NCBI GenBank assembly: GCA_964578885.1
Contig: CAZOEO010000005.1
Coordinates: forward strand, 105,823 to 169,822
DNA from: CAZRHR01 sp964578885
Lineage (GTDB): Bacteria > Bacteroidota > Bacteroidia > CAIKAF01
DNA: 64,000 bases
Direction: 5' to 3'
Positions 35,145-43,713 of the stretch are shown here, in pieces. A model generated the notes under the pieces. The model ran no database searches and had not been told where the DNA came from. It saw nothing but the letters and a program-made list of their open reading frames with translations. Both the position numbers and the translations under genes were made by a program. The stretch's first letter is position 1; each line of letters begins with the position of its first letter.

Positions 35145-38100
35145 ATGGTAACTTTACGTCTGGTTGATAAAATTGAGGTCTTTATCCGGAAATATTACCG
35201 GAATCAGCTTTTGCGTGGCGGTATCCTGGCTCTCGGCGGATCATTGGCCGTGTTTCTTTCTGCTGCATTGCTGGAATACGTAGGGCAATTTGGACAAACG
35301 TCCAGGGCAATTTTATTTTTTGGCGGACTGGCGGGAATCCTTGGTTTGGCTTCCTGGCTTGTGGCGGGTCCCATTCTTGGCCTCTTGCGCATTGGACGAA
35401 CTTTGAGCCATGAAGAAGCGGCAAACATCATTGGCAAACACTTTCCCGACATCCAAGATGCCTTGCTGAATACCTTGCAGCTGGAAAAAATGAACCAACA
35501 GGCGGCACAAAAAAATGAGCTAATCGAAGCCGCCATCGCTCAAAGGACGGAAAAACTCAACCCCATTCCGTTTCAGCAAGCCGTAGATTTTAGCGTCAAT
35601 AAAAAATATCTAAAATACGCGCTCATCCCATTGGGGATATTGGGCTTTATCCTCATTGGAAAACCAGAAGCCATTACCGGCAGTACGAAGCGATTGGTCG
35701 GATTCAATAAGACCTTTAAGCCGGACGTGGGTTTTGAATTAAATATTTTGAATCCGGACATGGAAGTTCTTGAAAACGAGGATTTCACATTATCCGTAGC
35801 AGCAGTGGGCCGTGTGGCTCCGGAAGTGGTTTATTTGCGTAATGGGGAAAACACTTATCGGATGGAACCCGACGGAAAAGGAAAATTTAAATACACTTTT
35901 CGCAGTCCGAAAGAAGACCAGGTCTTTCAATTACAGGCCGATGTGTACACCACAGATCCCGTGTATTTACGAGTAGTTCCACGCCCGGCCGTTCTTCACC
36001 TGGAAATGTTGCTGGACTTTCCAGATTATCTCGGATTACAAAATCAAACATTCGCAAACCGGGGCGATGTAACTGTGCCGGAAGGAACAAAAATCAACTG
36101 GCGTATTAAAGCCAGAAAAACGGAAGAAATTCACTTTTTATTTCAGGATACATCCCATGTTTTAAAGGGAGAAAAAGATCTTTTTTCGTTTGAACGAAAA
36201 ATTAGAGTGGAAACGCCATATAAATTGGCACCAAGCAATCGATTTGCCGGGAGTCCGGATAGCCAGTCTTACGTGATACGTGTGATACAGGATCAGTTCC
36301 CTACAATTCAGGTTCAGGAATGGCGGGATAGTCTTTTACCTGGCAGGATTTATTTTCAGGGAAAAGCAGAAGACGATTATGGTTTAAAGCGACTGGTTTT
36401 TCGCTTTGCCAAAGGTCAGCAGGAAACAGCGCCATCTATGAAATCATTTCAATCGGTGGCACTCGCACTTCCCATGGGCATGTCACCGGCACAGAGATTT
36501 AACCACATGCTCGATGCCGATGTGCTTTCCTTATCGGCAGGAGAAACCGTTTGGTACTATTTTGAAGTATGGGACAATGATGGTGTTCGTGGCAGTAAAT
36601 CTTCCCAGACGCAAATGCAAGCCTTCCGTTTGCCAACTCAGGAGGAGATTCGTGCGATTCGTCAGGAAGGACAAGCGTCTGTGCAGGCGGGTCTTCAACA
36701 AAGTTTGAAAGAAGCGCAAGAAATTCAGGCGGCGCTGGAAGCCCTTCGTCGGGAAATGTTGCAAAGTCAGGACGTCAATTGGAACCAAAAAGAGAAGCTT
36801 CAAGACCTTTTATCCCGCCAAAAAGAGATGGAGCAGCGCTTAGATCAAACAAGGCTTCAGCAGCAACAAAACAACGTAAGAGATGAACGTTTAAGCAAGG
36901 AAGAGCAGGAAATATTAGATAAACAGAAAAAATTAGAGGAATTACTTGAAAATATAAGAAGTCAGGACCTCGAAAAGATGCTCAGGGAAATGGAAAAGGC
37001 CATGGATCGCATGGACAGGCAGAAGATGCAAGAACTCATGGATCAGATGCAAATGTCCAATGAAGATTTAAGCAAAGAATTGGACCGATCGCTGGAACTC
37101 TACAAACAATTGGCATTGGAACAACAACTTCGGGATTTAAAGGAAGCGCTGGAAAACCTCGCCAATGAACAGGAAAGGCTGGAGAAAGACACACGCATGA
37201 GTCCGGAAGAAAAGGCAAGGCAACAAGCGGCCTTAGAAAAGCAATTTGAGGCGTTGAAAGAAGAAATGCGCAAGGCTGAAGAACAAAATAAAGGACTCTC
37301 TCAACCACGCGACTTACCCAACCAGGAAGAAAAAGCAAAAGAAACACAGGAGCAAATGCAGCAAGCCAGAGAACAGCTGCAACAGCAAAAAGAGCAAAAG
37401 GCACGTTCTTCTCAACAAAAGGCGGCTCAAAACATGAGGGAAATGGCCCAACAAATGGAGGCCGCTTTAGAACAGGAAGGGCAACAGGAAGAGGATATGG
37501 AGGCCTTGCGTCAGTTATTAGAGAATCTGGTTCGTCTTTCTCTCAATCAGGAGCAGATTATGGAGTCCCTGAAGTCTTACCAAAGAACGGATCCCCGTGT
37601 TAGAGATGTGGCAAGAAGTCAACGTAAACTGGTGGAAGACGCCAAAGTGGTGGAAGATAGTCTGGAAGCGCTGGCTAAAAGAGTGCTGGAAATAGAAAGC
37701 ATCATTACCAAAGAAATGCGTGATTTACGTCGCGACATGCAAAGTAGCATTGCCTTTTTAGGAGAAAGACAAATTCCGCCGGCAGTTCAGCGTCAACAAG
37801 GTGCTATGACAGCCGCCAATAACTTAGCATTGATGTTAAGTGAAGTGCTGGATCAGATGCGGGAACAACAAAAACAACAGCAGCAAGGGCAAGGAAGTCC
37901 GTCCGGGTCTTGTAAAAAGCCCGGCAAAGCGAGTGGTTCATCCATGCAATCGCTTTTACAAAGGCAGATGGGTGTAGAGAAGCGGATGCAGGAAATCATG
38001 GAAAAAATGCGCCAGCAGCAAGCAGAAAGGCAGCAAGGACGTGAGCAGGGGAAGAAACCCGGTGAGAAGCCCGGCGAACAGAACGGACAAGGCAAACCGG

Positions 38101-38558
38101 GCGGTCAGGGCGAAGGAAATTCCGGGCAACAGGGAAATCAAGGCAATATGTCCCAGGATTTGGCCAAATTGGCGGCGGAGCAAGAACAAATTCGCCGTGA
38201 GTTACAGGGAATGATGCAGCAATTAAACGAATCCGGACGAAAAATGGCGGGTGAAATCATGCAGAAAATGGAGGAAAATGAGACCGATATTTTGAATCGC
38301 CGCATTACAGCTGAAACGTTGAGAAGACAACAGGACATTACGCGCCGCATGATGGAATCGGACAAAGCGCAGCGTGAGCAGGAACAAGACGAAAAGCGTC
38401 AGGCCAATGAAAATCGCAGGGTTTTTGATATTCAGCAAGAGAAATTAGATGCCTATTTCCGGGCAAAAGCCAGGGAGCAAGAATGGCTACGCACCGTTTC
38501 TCCTGCTTTGAAGCCTTTTTACAAAACCAAAGTTTCCCAATATTTCAACACCTATTAA
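35145..38558 (+). CDS. Giant DUF4175-type membrane/coiled-coil protein
   Basis: 1137 aa from the ATG at 35145; a TTG at 35130 is also in frame. The N-terminus has three hydrophobic segments (about 23-44, 52-75, 160-177), followed by a beta-rich extracytoplasmic region (about 185-500). A very long Gln/Glu/Lys-rich coiled coil (about 505-1090) then contains a low-complexity Gly/Gln/Pro/Lys patch near 960-1005. This is the layout of the DUF4175 family of Bacteroidota. Function unknown; it may span or bridge envelope layers. It heads the operon leading to ybeY. Confidence 0.85.
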   Translation: MVTLRLVDKIEVFIRKYYRNQLLRGGILALGGSLAVFLSAALLEYVGQFGQTSRAILFFGGLAGILGLASWLVAGPILGLLRIGRTLSHEEAANIIGKHFPDIQDALLNTLQLEKMNQQAAQKNELIEAAIAQRTEKLNPIPFQQAVDFSVNKKYLKYALIPLGILGFILIGKPEAITGSTKRLVGFNKTFKPDVGFELNILNPDMEVLENEDFTLSVAAVGRVAPEVVYLRNGENTYRMEPDGKGKFKYTFRSPKEDQVFQLQADVYTTDPVYLRVVPRPAVLHLEMLLDFPDYLGLQNQTFANRGDVTVPEGTKINWRIKARKTEEIHFLFQDTSHVLKGEKDLFSFERKIRVETPYKLAPSNRFAGSPDSQSYVIRVIQDQFPTIQVQEWRDSLLPGRIYFQGKAEDDYGLKRLVFRFAKGQQETAPSMKSFQSVALALPMGMSPAQRFNHMLDADVLSLSAGETVWYYFEVWDNDGVRGSKSSQTQMQAFRLPTQEEIRAIRQEGQASVQAGLQQSLKEAQEIQAALEALRREMLQSQDVNWNQKEKLQDLLSRQKEMEQRLDQTRLQQQQNNVRDERLSKEEQEILDKQKKLEELLENIRSQDLEKMLREMEKAMDRMDRQKMQELMDQMQMSNEDLSKELDRSLELYKQLALEQQLRDLKEALENLANEQERLEKDTRMSPEEKARQQAALEKQFEALKEEMRKAEEQNKGLSQPRDLPNQEEKAKETQEQMQQAREQLQQQKEQKARSSQQKAAQNMREMAQQMEAALEQEGQQEEDMEALRQLLENLVRLSLNQEQIMESLKSYQRTDPRVRDVARSQRKLVEDAKVVEDSLEALAKRVLEIESIITKEMRDLRRDMQSSIAFLGERQIPPAVQRQQGAMTAANNLALMLSEVLDQMREQQKQQQQGQGSPSGSCKKPGKASGSSMQSLLQRQMGVEKRMQEIMEKMRQQQAERQQGREQGKKPGEKPGEQNGQGKPGGQGEGNSGQQGNQGNMSQDLAKLAAEQEQIRRELQGMMQQLNESGRKMAGEIMQKMEENETDILNRRITAETLRRQQDITRRMMESDKAQREQEQDEKRQANENRRVFDIQQEKLDAYFRAKAREQEWLRTVSPALKPFYKTKVSQYFNTY

Positions 38559-38562
38559 CGCA

Positions 38563-38994
38563 ATGAGCGCATTAGATTTCACGCCGGTCGGCTCACCACT
38601 GGCTGCTTTGCCTTCCAGCATTGAACAAATGGCTGGATTGGAGGAATTGGTTTGGTCGATATTCCATAAATTCGCTCTGCCCGAAGATGCCTTTAGCGTG
38701 GTATTTATGGCAGTCACGGAAGCCACCAGCAATGCTATACGCCATGGAAATGCCACCAATCCGGAGAAACAGGTCAAGTTGTTTGCTGATTGGGATGGAA
38801 ACATGCTTTATGTGTGTGTAAAAGACGAAGGCATGGGATTTAATCCAAACACACTCGAAGACCCTACTGACCCCAAAAACATACTGAAAGAAGGCGGTCG
38901 TGGCGTATTTCTCATGCGCAAATTTGCAGATCATGTGGCTTTCGACGACAACGGGAGCCGCGTAACCATGGCCTTTCGAATGAGTGCAGTATGA
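38563..38994 (+). CDS. RsbW-like serine kinase / anti-sigma ATPase domain protein
   Basis: 143 aa, almost only a HATPase domain: EATSNAIRHGN (N box), VKDEGMGFNP (G1) and EGGRGVFLMRKFAD (G2). Such proteins phosphorylate anti-anti-sigma factors or bind sigma factors. No STAS partner lies beside it. It starts 4 bases after the DUF4175 gene and overlaps ybeY in an ATGA. Confidence 0.9.
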   Translation: MSALDFTPVGSPLAALPSSIEQMAGLEELVWSIFHKFALPEDAFSVVFMAVTEATSNAIRHGNATNPEKQVKLFADWDGNMLYVCVKDEGMGFNPNTLEDPTDPKNILKEGGRGVFLMRKFADHVAFDDNGSRVTMAFRMSAV

Positions 38995-39413
38995 TTACAT
39001 GGATTCAGGGGGAAGGCATGGCTTTCCGCGTACGAGAGGCTGGAAAAGTGAAATCGTGGCTATTGAATGAGATTTCGATTCGCGGTCATCAGTCAGACCG
39101 CATTCAAATGGTTTGGATGAACGATTCCGGCATTCATGAAATGAACAAGCAGTTTCTTCAGCACGATTATCCGACGGACATCATTACTTTCGACTATTCG
39201 GAAGGGGAAGGACCATTACGTGGTGAGCTCTATATTTCCATTGATAGGGTAAAAGACCAATCCAAAACCTGGGAAACCACCTTTCGGGATGAATTGCATC
39301 GCGTCATGGTGCATGGCATTCTTCATTTAATGGGCTACGACGATAAAGATCCAGAATCGCAAGCTGAAATGCGAAAGGAAGAAGACATTGCTTTATCACG
39401 AAGAGGATTTTGA
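38991..39413 (+). CDS. ybeY: Endoribonuclease YbeY
   Basis: 140 aa. YbeY trims 16S rRNA and takes part in ribosome quality control. The zinc motif is HGILHLMGYDD: the first two histidines are kept, while the third ligand position, normally His, is Asp. YPTDIITFDYSE and GELYISIDRV are the other family segments. It shares 4 bases with the RsbW-like gene and one base with the DUF456 gene. Confidence 0.92.
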   Translation: MITWIQGEGMAFRVREAGKVKSWLLNEISIRGHQSDRIQMVWMNDSGIHEMNKQFLQHDYPTDIITFDYSEGEGPLRGELYISIDRVKDQSKTWETTFRDELHRVMVHGILHLMGYDDKDPESQAEMRKEEDIALSRRGF

Positions 39414-39922
39414 TGGAAACGGAAGTCATCTGGATTTGGCAACTCCTGGCTTTATGCATTTGGGTACTTGGTGTGGCGGGATCATTCCTCCCGGTACTTC
39501 CTGGCTCAATACTTGCCTACGCATCGCTTTGGATTTATTTTTTTCTTCCTGAGCCATTCAGCATTTCCTGGCCATGGCTTGTTTTTTGGGGAATCCTCAC
39601 GGCACTGGTCATGTTATTAGATTTCATTTTACCCGGCATGCTGGTCAAACGATTCAAAGGAAGTAAAGCCGCCATTTCGGGAGCGAACTGGGGTGCCATT
39701 GTCGGCTTATTCATGGGTCCGCCCGGAATCATCCTCGGACCATTGGCTGGCGCCATTCTTGGAGAACTTTCTCAAAAGAAAACATTACACCAGGCCATTT
39801 CCTCCGGACTTGCTGCGTTTTTTGCATTTTTCCTCGGAACCGGCATCAAACTAATTGTAGCAGCAGGCATCGGCATTCATGTGTTTATGAATCTCGGACA
39901 ACTCGTGTTTTCCATGACCTAA
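39413..39922 (+). CDS. DUF456-family small membrane protein
   Basis: 169 aa from the ATG at 39413 (the frame extends one codon to a TTG). Five hydrophobic segments rich in Gly, Pro and Ala; GVAGSFLPVLPGSIL and GPPGIILGPLAGAILGEL are typical of DUF456. The two glycine-zipper repeats probably pack within the inner membrane. Function unknown. Its start overlaps the ybeY stop (TGATG). Confidence 0.85.
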   Translation: METEVIWIWQLLALCIWVLGVAGSFLPVLPGSILAYASLWIYFFLPEPFSISWPWLVFWGILTALVMLLDFILPGMLVKRFKGSKAAISGANWGAIVGLFMGPPGIILGPLAGAILGELSQKKTLHQAISSGLAAFFAFFLGTGIKLIVAAGIGIHVFMNLGQLVFSMT

Positions 39923-39951
39923 TTTTTATTTTTGCTCTCTGTTGACATAAA

Positions 39952-39967
39952 TGTTCCACGTGGAACA
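39952..39967. promoter_or_regulatory. parS-type ParB binding site upstream of mnmG
   Basis: TGTTCCACGTGGAACA is a perfect 16-base palindrome with the CACGTG core and arms of the chromosomal parS consensus (TGTTTCACGTGAAACA, with one symmetric base change). It lies 12 bases before the mnmG start, in the short gap after the DUF456 gene. A second site is at 46516. Confidence 0.8.
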
Positions 39968-39979
39968 ATCTAAAAAATC

Positions 39980-41851
39980 ATGTTACCAACATACGACGTA
40001 ATTGTAGTAGGCGCCGGACATGCCGGATGCGAAGCAGCACATGCCGCAGGGAAACTTGGATCAAAGACCCTTTTAATTACCATGGATATGGGACGAATGG
40101 GGCAAATGTCCTGCAATCCGGCCATGGGTGGAATTGCCAAAGGACAAATCATTCGGGAAATTGATGCGCTCGGCGGAATGTCCGGGATCGTTTCGGATGA
40201 ATCCCTCATTCAGTTCAGAATGTTGAATCGGTCTAAAGGACCAGCCATGTGGAGTCCCCGAACACAAAATGACCGGGAACTCTTTAACACAACCTGGAGA
40301 AAATATCTGGAACTAAATCCCAACGTAGATTTTTGGCAAGATATGGTCGTAGCCATCCAGATAGAAAATGGACAAGCCAAAGGTGTGATTACCCAGATGG
40401 GAATCCATATCCAGGCCAAAACCGTTATCCTGACTTCAGGTACATTTTTGAACGGTGTTATCCACATCGGAGAAAAAAGATTCGGAGGAGGAAGAGCAGG
40501 AGAAAAAGCAGCTACAGGCATTACGGAACAATTGGTGGAACTTGGATTTCGCGCCGGACGAATGAAAACAGGAACACCACCACGTGTAGATGGAAGAAGC
40601 CTTGATTATGCACAAATGGAAATCCAGGAAGGCGACCCGGATATCCAGGGATTCTCTTTCTTAGACACCAGCAAACCTCTAACCCAAAGACCATGTCATA
40701 TCACCTATACCAACAGCAAGGTTCATGACATTTTACGAACCGGATTCGACAAATCTCCCATGTTCAATGGACGCATTCAAGGACTCGGTCCCAGATACTG
40801 CCCATCCATAGAAGATAAAATTGACCGATTCGCAGATAAAGACCGACACCAACTCTTTGTGGAACCAGAAGGATGGAATACCGTGGAAATCTATGTAAAT
40901 GGTTTTTCCTCATCCCTGCCAGAAGATGTTCAACTAAAAGCAATGCAGCAAGTACCCGGATTCCAGCATGCACGCATGTTTAGACCAGGTTATGCCATCG
41001 AATACGATTATTTCCCACCTGAACAATTGCTCCATACCCTGCAAACCAAACTGGTCAGTCATTTATTCTTTGCAGGACAAATCAACGGAACCACCGGCTA
41101 CGAAGAAGCGGCATGTCAGGGACTCATGGCCGGCATAAACGCTCACCAAAAAGCACAGGGATTAGATGAAGTGGTATTATCCAGAAGCGATGCCTATATC
41201 GGTGTACTCATCGACGACCTCATCACCAAAGGCACCGATGAACCTTACCGCATGTTCACATCCAGGGCGGAATACCGCATTTTACTGCGACAAGATAACG
41301 CGGATGAAAGATTAACACCCCTCGGTTACGCCATCGGATTGGCAGGAGAAGAGCGCTGGAATCGACTCCAGACCAAAAGAGAAATGACCCGGGAAACAGA
41401 AAAAATCCTGAAACAAACCAGCCTTTCCCCCGAAGACATAAATCCTATTCTAGAAGCTGCAGAAGCCAAACCCATCGACCAAAAAGTAAAAGCCATCTCA
41501 TTGGTTGGTCGGCCACAAATAGGCATCGGAGCGCTTTTACCTTGCTTACCTGAACTCCAAAATATGCTGAATTCGCATGGCCGACTTGCCTACGAAAGCA
41601 TGGACCAATGCGAAATAAATGTGAAATACCAAGGTTATCTGAATCGGGAAAAAGAACAAGCAGAGAAAATGGCCAGACTGGATTATGTGAAACTTCCCAA
41701 GGATTTCGAATACCATAAACTCACCTCCCTCTCTATGGAGGCCAGACAAAAACTCGCCCACCACCAACCTGAAAATCTCGGACAAGCATCGCGAATTTCC
41801 GGAATATCACCGGCAGACATTTCTGTCCTTATGATTTATATGGGAAGGTAA
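39980..41851 (+). CDS. mnmG: tRNA uridine 5-carboxymethylaminomethyl modification enzyme MnmG (GidA)
   Basis: 623 aa. FAD-binding enzyme that, with MnmE, modifies the wobble uridine of several tRNAs. FAD motif VVGAGHAGCEAAHAAGKLG at the N-terminus, MSCNPAMGGIAKGQ, GRMKTGTPPR, TSRAEYRILLRQDNAD, and the C-terminal MnmE-binding helical domain ending RISGISPADI. Full length. In many bacteria mnmG (gidA) sits close to the replication origin, which agrees with the parS site in front of it. Confidence 0.96.
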   Translation: MLPTYDVIVVGAGHAGCEAAHAAGKLGSKTLLITMDMGRMGQMSCNPAMGGIAKGQIIREIDALGGMSGIVSDESLIQFRMLNRSKGPAMWSPRTQNDRELFNTTWRKYLELNPNVDFWQDMVVAIQIENGQAKGVITQMGIHIQAKTVILTSGTFLNGVIHIGEKRFGGGRAGEKAATGITEQLVELGFRAGRMKTGTPPRVDGRSLDYAQMEIQEGDPDIQGFSFLDTSKPLTQRPCHITYTNSKVHDILRTGFDKSPMFNGRIQGLGPRYCPSIEDKIDRFADKDRHQLFVEPEGWNTVEIYVNGFSSSLPEDVQLKAMQQVPGFQHARMFRPGYAIEYDYFPPEQLLHTLQTKLVSHLFFAGQINGTTGYEEAACQGLMAGINAHQKAQGLDEVVLSRSDAYIGVLIDDLITKGTDEPYRMFTSRAEYRILLRQDNADERLTPLGYAIGLAGEERWNRLQTKREMTRETEKILKQTSLSPEDINPILEAAEAKPIDQKVKAISLVGRPQIGIGALLPCLPELQNMLNSHGRLAYESMDQCEINVKYQGYLNREKEQAEKMARLDYVKLPKDFEYHKLTSLSMEARQKLAHHQPENLGQASRISGISPADISVLMIYMGR

Positions 41852-41865
41852 AAAGACCCAATTGG

Positions 41866-41900
41866 AAAAAGACCTATGGTTTTCATGGGTCTTTTTTTTT
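41866..41900 (+). terminator. Rho-independent terminator after mnmG
   Basis: Stem AAAAAGACCTATG / CATGGGTCTTTTT (one G-T pair) with loop GTTTT and nine T. Confidence 0.88.
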
Positions 41901-41942
41901 GACATCAACTGAAAAAAGGAAAAAGAATGGGCTTTGAGAAAA

Positions 41943-41986
41943 TAAAAAAAAGGCCCTCCGTCTTAAACGAAGAAGCCTTTTTCACT
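41943..41986. terminator. Probable second terminator between mnmG and pheS
   Basis: A-rich AAAAAAAGGC and GCCTTTTT arms around a CCGTC...GACGG-free, imperfect loop region. It could stop leftward transcription from pheS as well, though it lies about 110 bases past that gene. Confidence 0.5.
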
Positions 41987-42093
41987 AAAAATGCGTTATG
42001 GTGTCATTAAGCCTGCAATCATTTCTTTTTAAGCACTTTAAAAAATAAGCTCATTTTCAAAAATCGCTAAAAAAGAACAAGCCTTCACCAAAA

Positions 42094-43071
42094 TCAGAAT
42101 TGCTTGAGGAATCGAAGGTCATTTTCATAAAAAAGACGGATATCCTTAATGCCGTAACGCAACATGGCCATTCTTTCGATTCCCATTCCAAAAGCGTATC
42201 CGGTGTAAACCGAAGCATCGATGCCACAATTTTCCAACACGTTTGGATCTACCATGCCACAACCTAAAATCTCCATCCATTTAAAATCCGTTCCTTTTCC
42301 CCAGCCAATATCCATTTCTGCACTAGGTTCGGTAAATGGAAAATAACTTGGACGAAAACGAACTTGCGTTTTTCCAGGAAAAAAGCGGGATACAAAATAA
42401 AAGAGTACCTCTTTTAAGTCGGCAAAAGAAACGTTCTTATCTACATACAGACCTTCAATCTGATGAAAGACAGGAGAGTGTGTAGCATCTGAATCACAAC
42501 GATACACCCGGCCAGGCGCAATAACACGAATGGGTGGTTGTGAATTTAACATGGAACGTACCTGAACACCACTCGTATGCGTACGTAAAACCGCATCAGA
42601 ATCGTTTTCTACGAAAAAAGTGTCCTGCATATCGCGCGCAGGATGATCTTCCGGGAAATTGAGCGCAGTGAAGTTGTACCACTCCGATTCAATCTCCGGA
42701 CCATCTGCTACAGAGAAACCCAAATCCCTAAAAATACCGGAAACCTCGTCCCTGATTTGAGTCAACGGATGAAGATGACCAGTAAAAGTTTGATTACCAG
42801 GTAAAGTAGGATCGAAATCGAAACCCTTTCCTTGTTGATCAAGCGCATCGATGGCCTCCTGCAAACGCTGTTGGGCCAATTGTTTCAACGCATTCAGGGG
42901 CGCGCCAATTTCCTTTTTCTCAGGACCGCCCAACGTTCTAAACTGCTCGAACATGGCCGTAATGACCCCATTTTTTCCGGAATAAAGACGTCTGAACTCA
43001 TCCAGTGCATCTTTACCTTTAAAGGTAAAACTCCGGACTTCCGCTTCTACGCGCAAAATATCTGCAATCAT
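42094..43071 (-). CDS. pheS: Phenylalanine--tRNA ligase alpha subunit
   Basis: 325 aa. Class II synthetase subunit joining phenylalanine to tRNA-Phe together with PheT, which is not in this window. The N-terminal coiled region (DEFRRLYSGKNGVITAMFEQ) is followed by HPLTQIRDEVSGIF, HPARDMQDTFF, LRTHTSGVQVR, VFHQIEGLYVD and the motif 3 region GYAFGMGIERMAMLRYGI. Starts at ATG. The separate location from pheT is common in this phylum. Confidence 0.95.
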   Translation of the reverse strand: MIADILRVEAEVRSFTFKGKDALDEFRRLYSGKNGVITAMFEQFRTLGGPEKKEIGAPLNALKQLAQQRLQEAIDALDQQGKGFDFDPTLPGNQTFTGHLHPLTQIRDEVSGIFRDLGFSVADGPEIESEWYNFTALNFPEDHPARDMQDTFFVENDSDAVLRTHTSGVQVRSMLNSQPPIRVIAPGRVYRCDSDATHSPVFHQIEGLYVDKNVSFADLKEVLFYFVSRFFPGKTQVRFRPSYFPFTEPSAEMDIGWGKGTDFKWMEILGCGMVDPNVLENCGIDASVYTGYAFGMGIERMAMLRYGIKDIRLFYENDLRFLKQF

Positions 43072-43219
43072 GAGGTAAAATTAAAACAAAAATCGCAGGT
43101 TCATTTCACCGAACCATCCAGAGAACATGAATACTTGAAAAAGCATGAAAAAACACGTTCAGAATGGAATACAAAAAACCAACTTCATACAGTAATTTTT
43201 TCAATTCAAAAAAAAAAGC

Positions 43220-43227
43220 TAATTTTG
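43220..43227 (+). promoter_or_regulatory. TAATTTTG promoter element of a lipoprotein gene
   Basis: Exact TAnnTTTG match with TTTT (43197-43200) in the -33 place at 19-base spacing, followed 21 bases later by the ATG at 43249. Confidence 0.5.
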
Positions 43228-43248
43228 ATAGATAGTGCTCCTATATCT

Positions 43249-43665
43249 ATGTTGAAAAGATTCACCTCCCTTGCTTTATTTGGCTTAAGCCTTACCCTTG
43301 CTGGTTGTTACAGCAGCCCTGAACCCGGGGTGGCGGTGATTACCGTATTGGATGCAAACGATTTCCGCGTACCGGAAGCAGAAGTACGTTTTTATCAATC
43401 GGGCGCAAGTGTTGGCACACAGATAGGCATTATTGACCAAATGCGTTTCACAAACCTTCAAGGTGTATGTACTTTCATCCATGGCAAAAGTTCATACCAA
43501 GTGATTGATGAGGATTCTGGACGCAGCTTAGTCGCTTTATGCGGAGATGACGCTTATTGTGAAGTTATTTTAAACGTAACAGCCACGGCGCAGAATAAAT
43601 TCGGAACCACCATTGTACGGATTAAACCCGGAGAAACCATTCAGGAAACGGTTCGGATTTATTAA
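43249..43665 (+). CDS. Small lipoprotein with a transthyretin/SdrD-like beta domain
   Basis: 138 aa from the ATG at 43249; the open frame runs far upstream through pheS on the other strand, but this ATG begins a strong signal peptide with lipobox LAGC (Cys about 19). The mature part, VAVITVLDANDFRVPEAEVRFY and IVRIKPGETIQETVRIY, has the rhythm of a carboxypeptidase-regulatory-like / prealbumin beta-sandwich found in many surface proteins. Single gene with its own terminator. Confidence 0.8.
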   Translation: MLKRFTSLALFGLSLTLAGCYSSPEPGVAVITVLDANDFRVPEAEVRFYQSGASVGTQIGIIDQMRFTNLQGVCTFIHGKSSYQVIDEDSGRSLVALCGDDAYCEVILNVTATAQNKFGTTIVRIKPGETIQETVRIY

Positions 43666-43686
43666 AAAGAAACTTCTTTCACATAA

Positions 43687-43710
43687 AAAAGCCCCTTGAT
43701 TGGGGCTTTT
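43687..43710. terminator. Bidirectional terminator between convergent genes
   Basis: 9-bp stem AAAAGCCCC / GGGGCTTTT with a 6-base loop, placed 22 bases past the lipoprotein gene and 4 bases past the M28 peptidase gene. Confidence 0.92.
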
Positions 43711-43713
43711 CTT

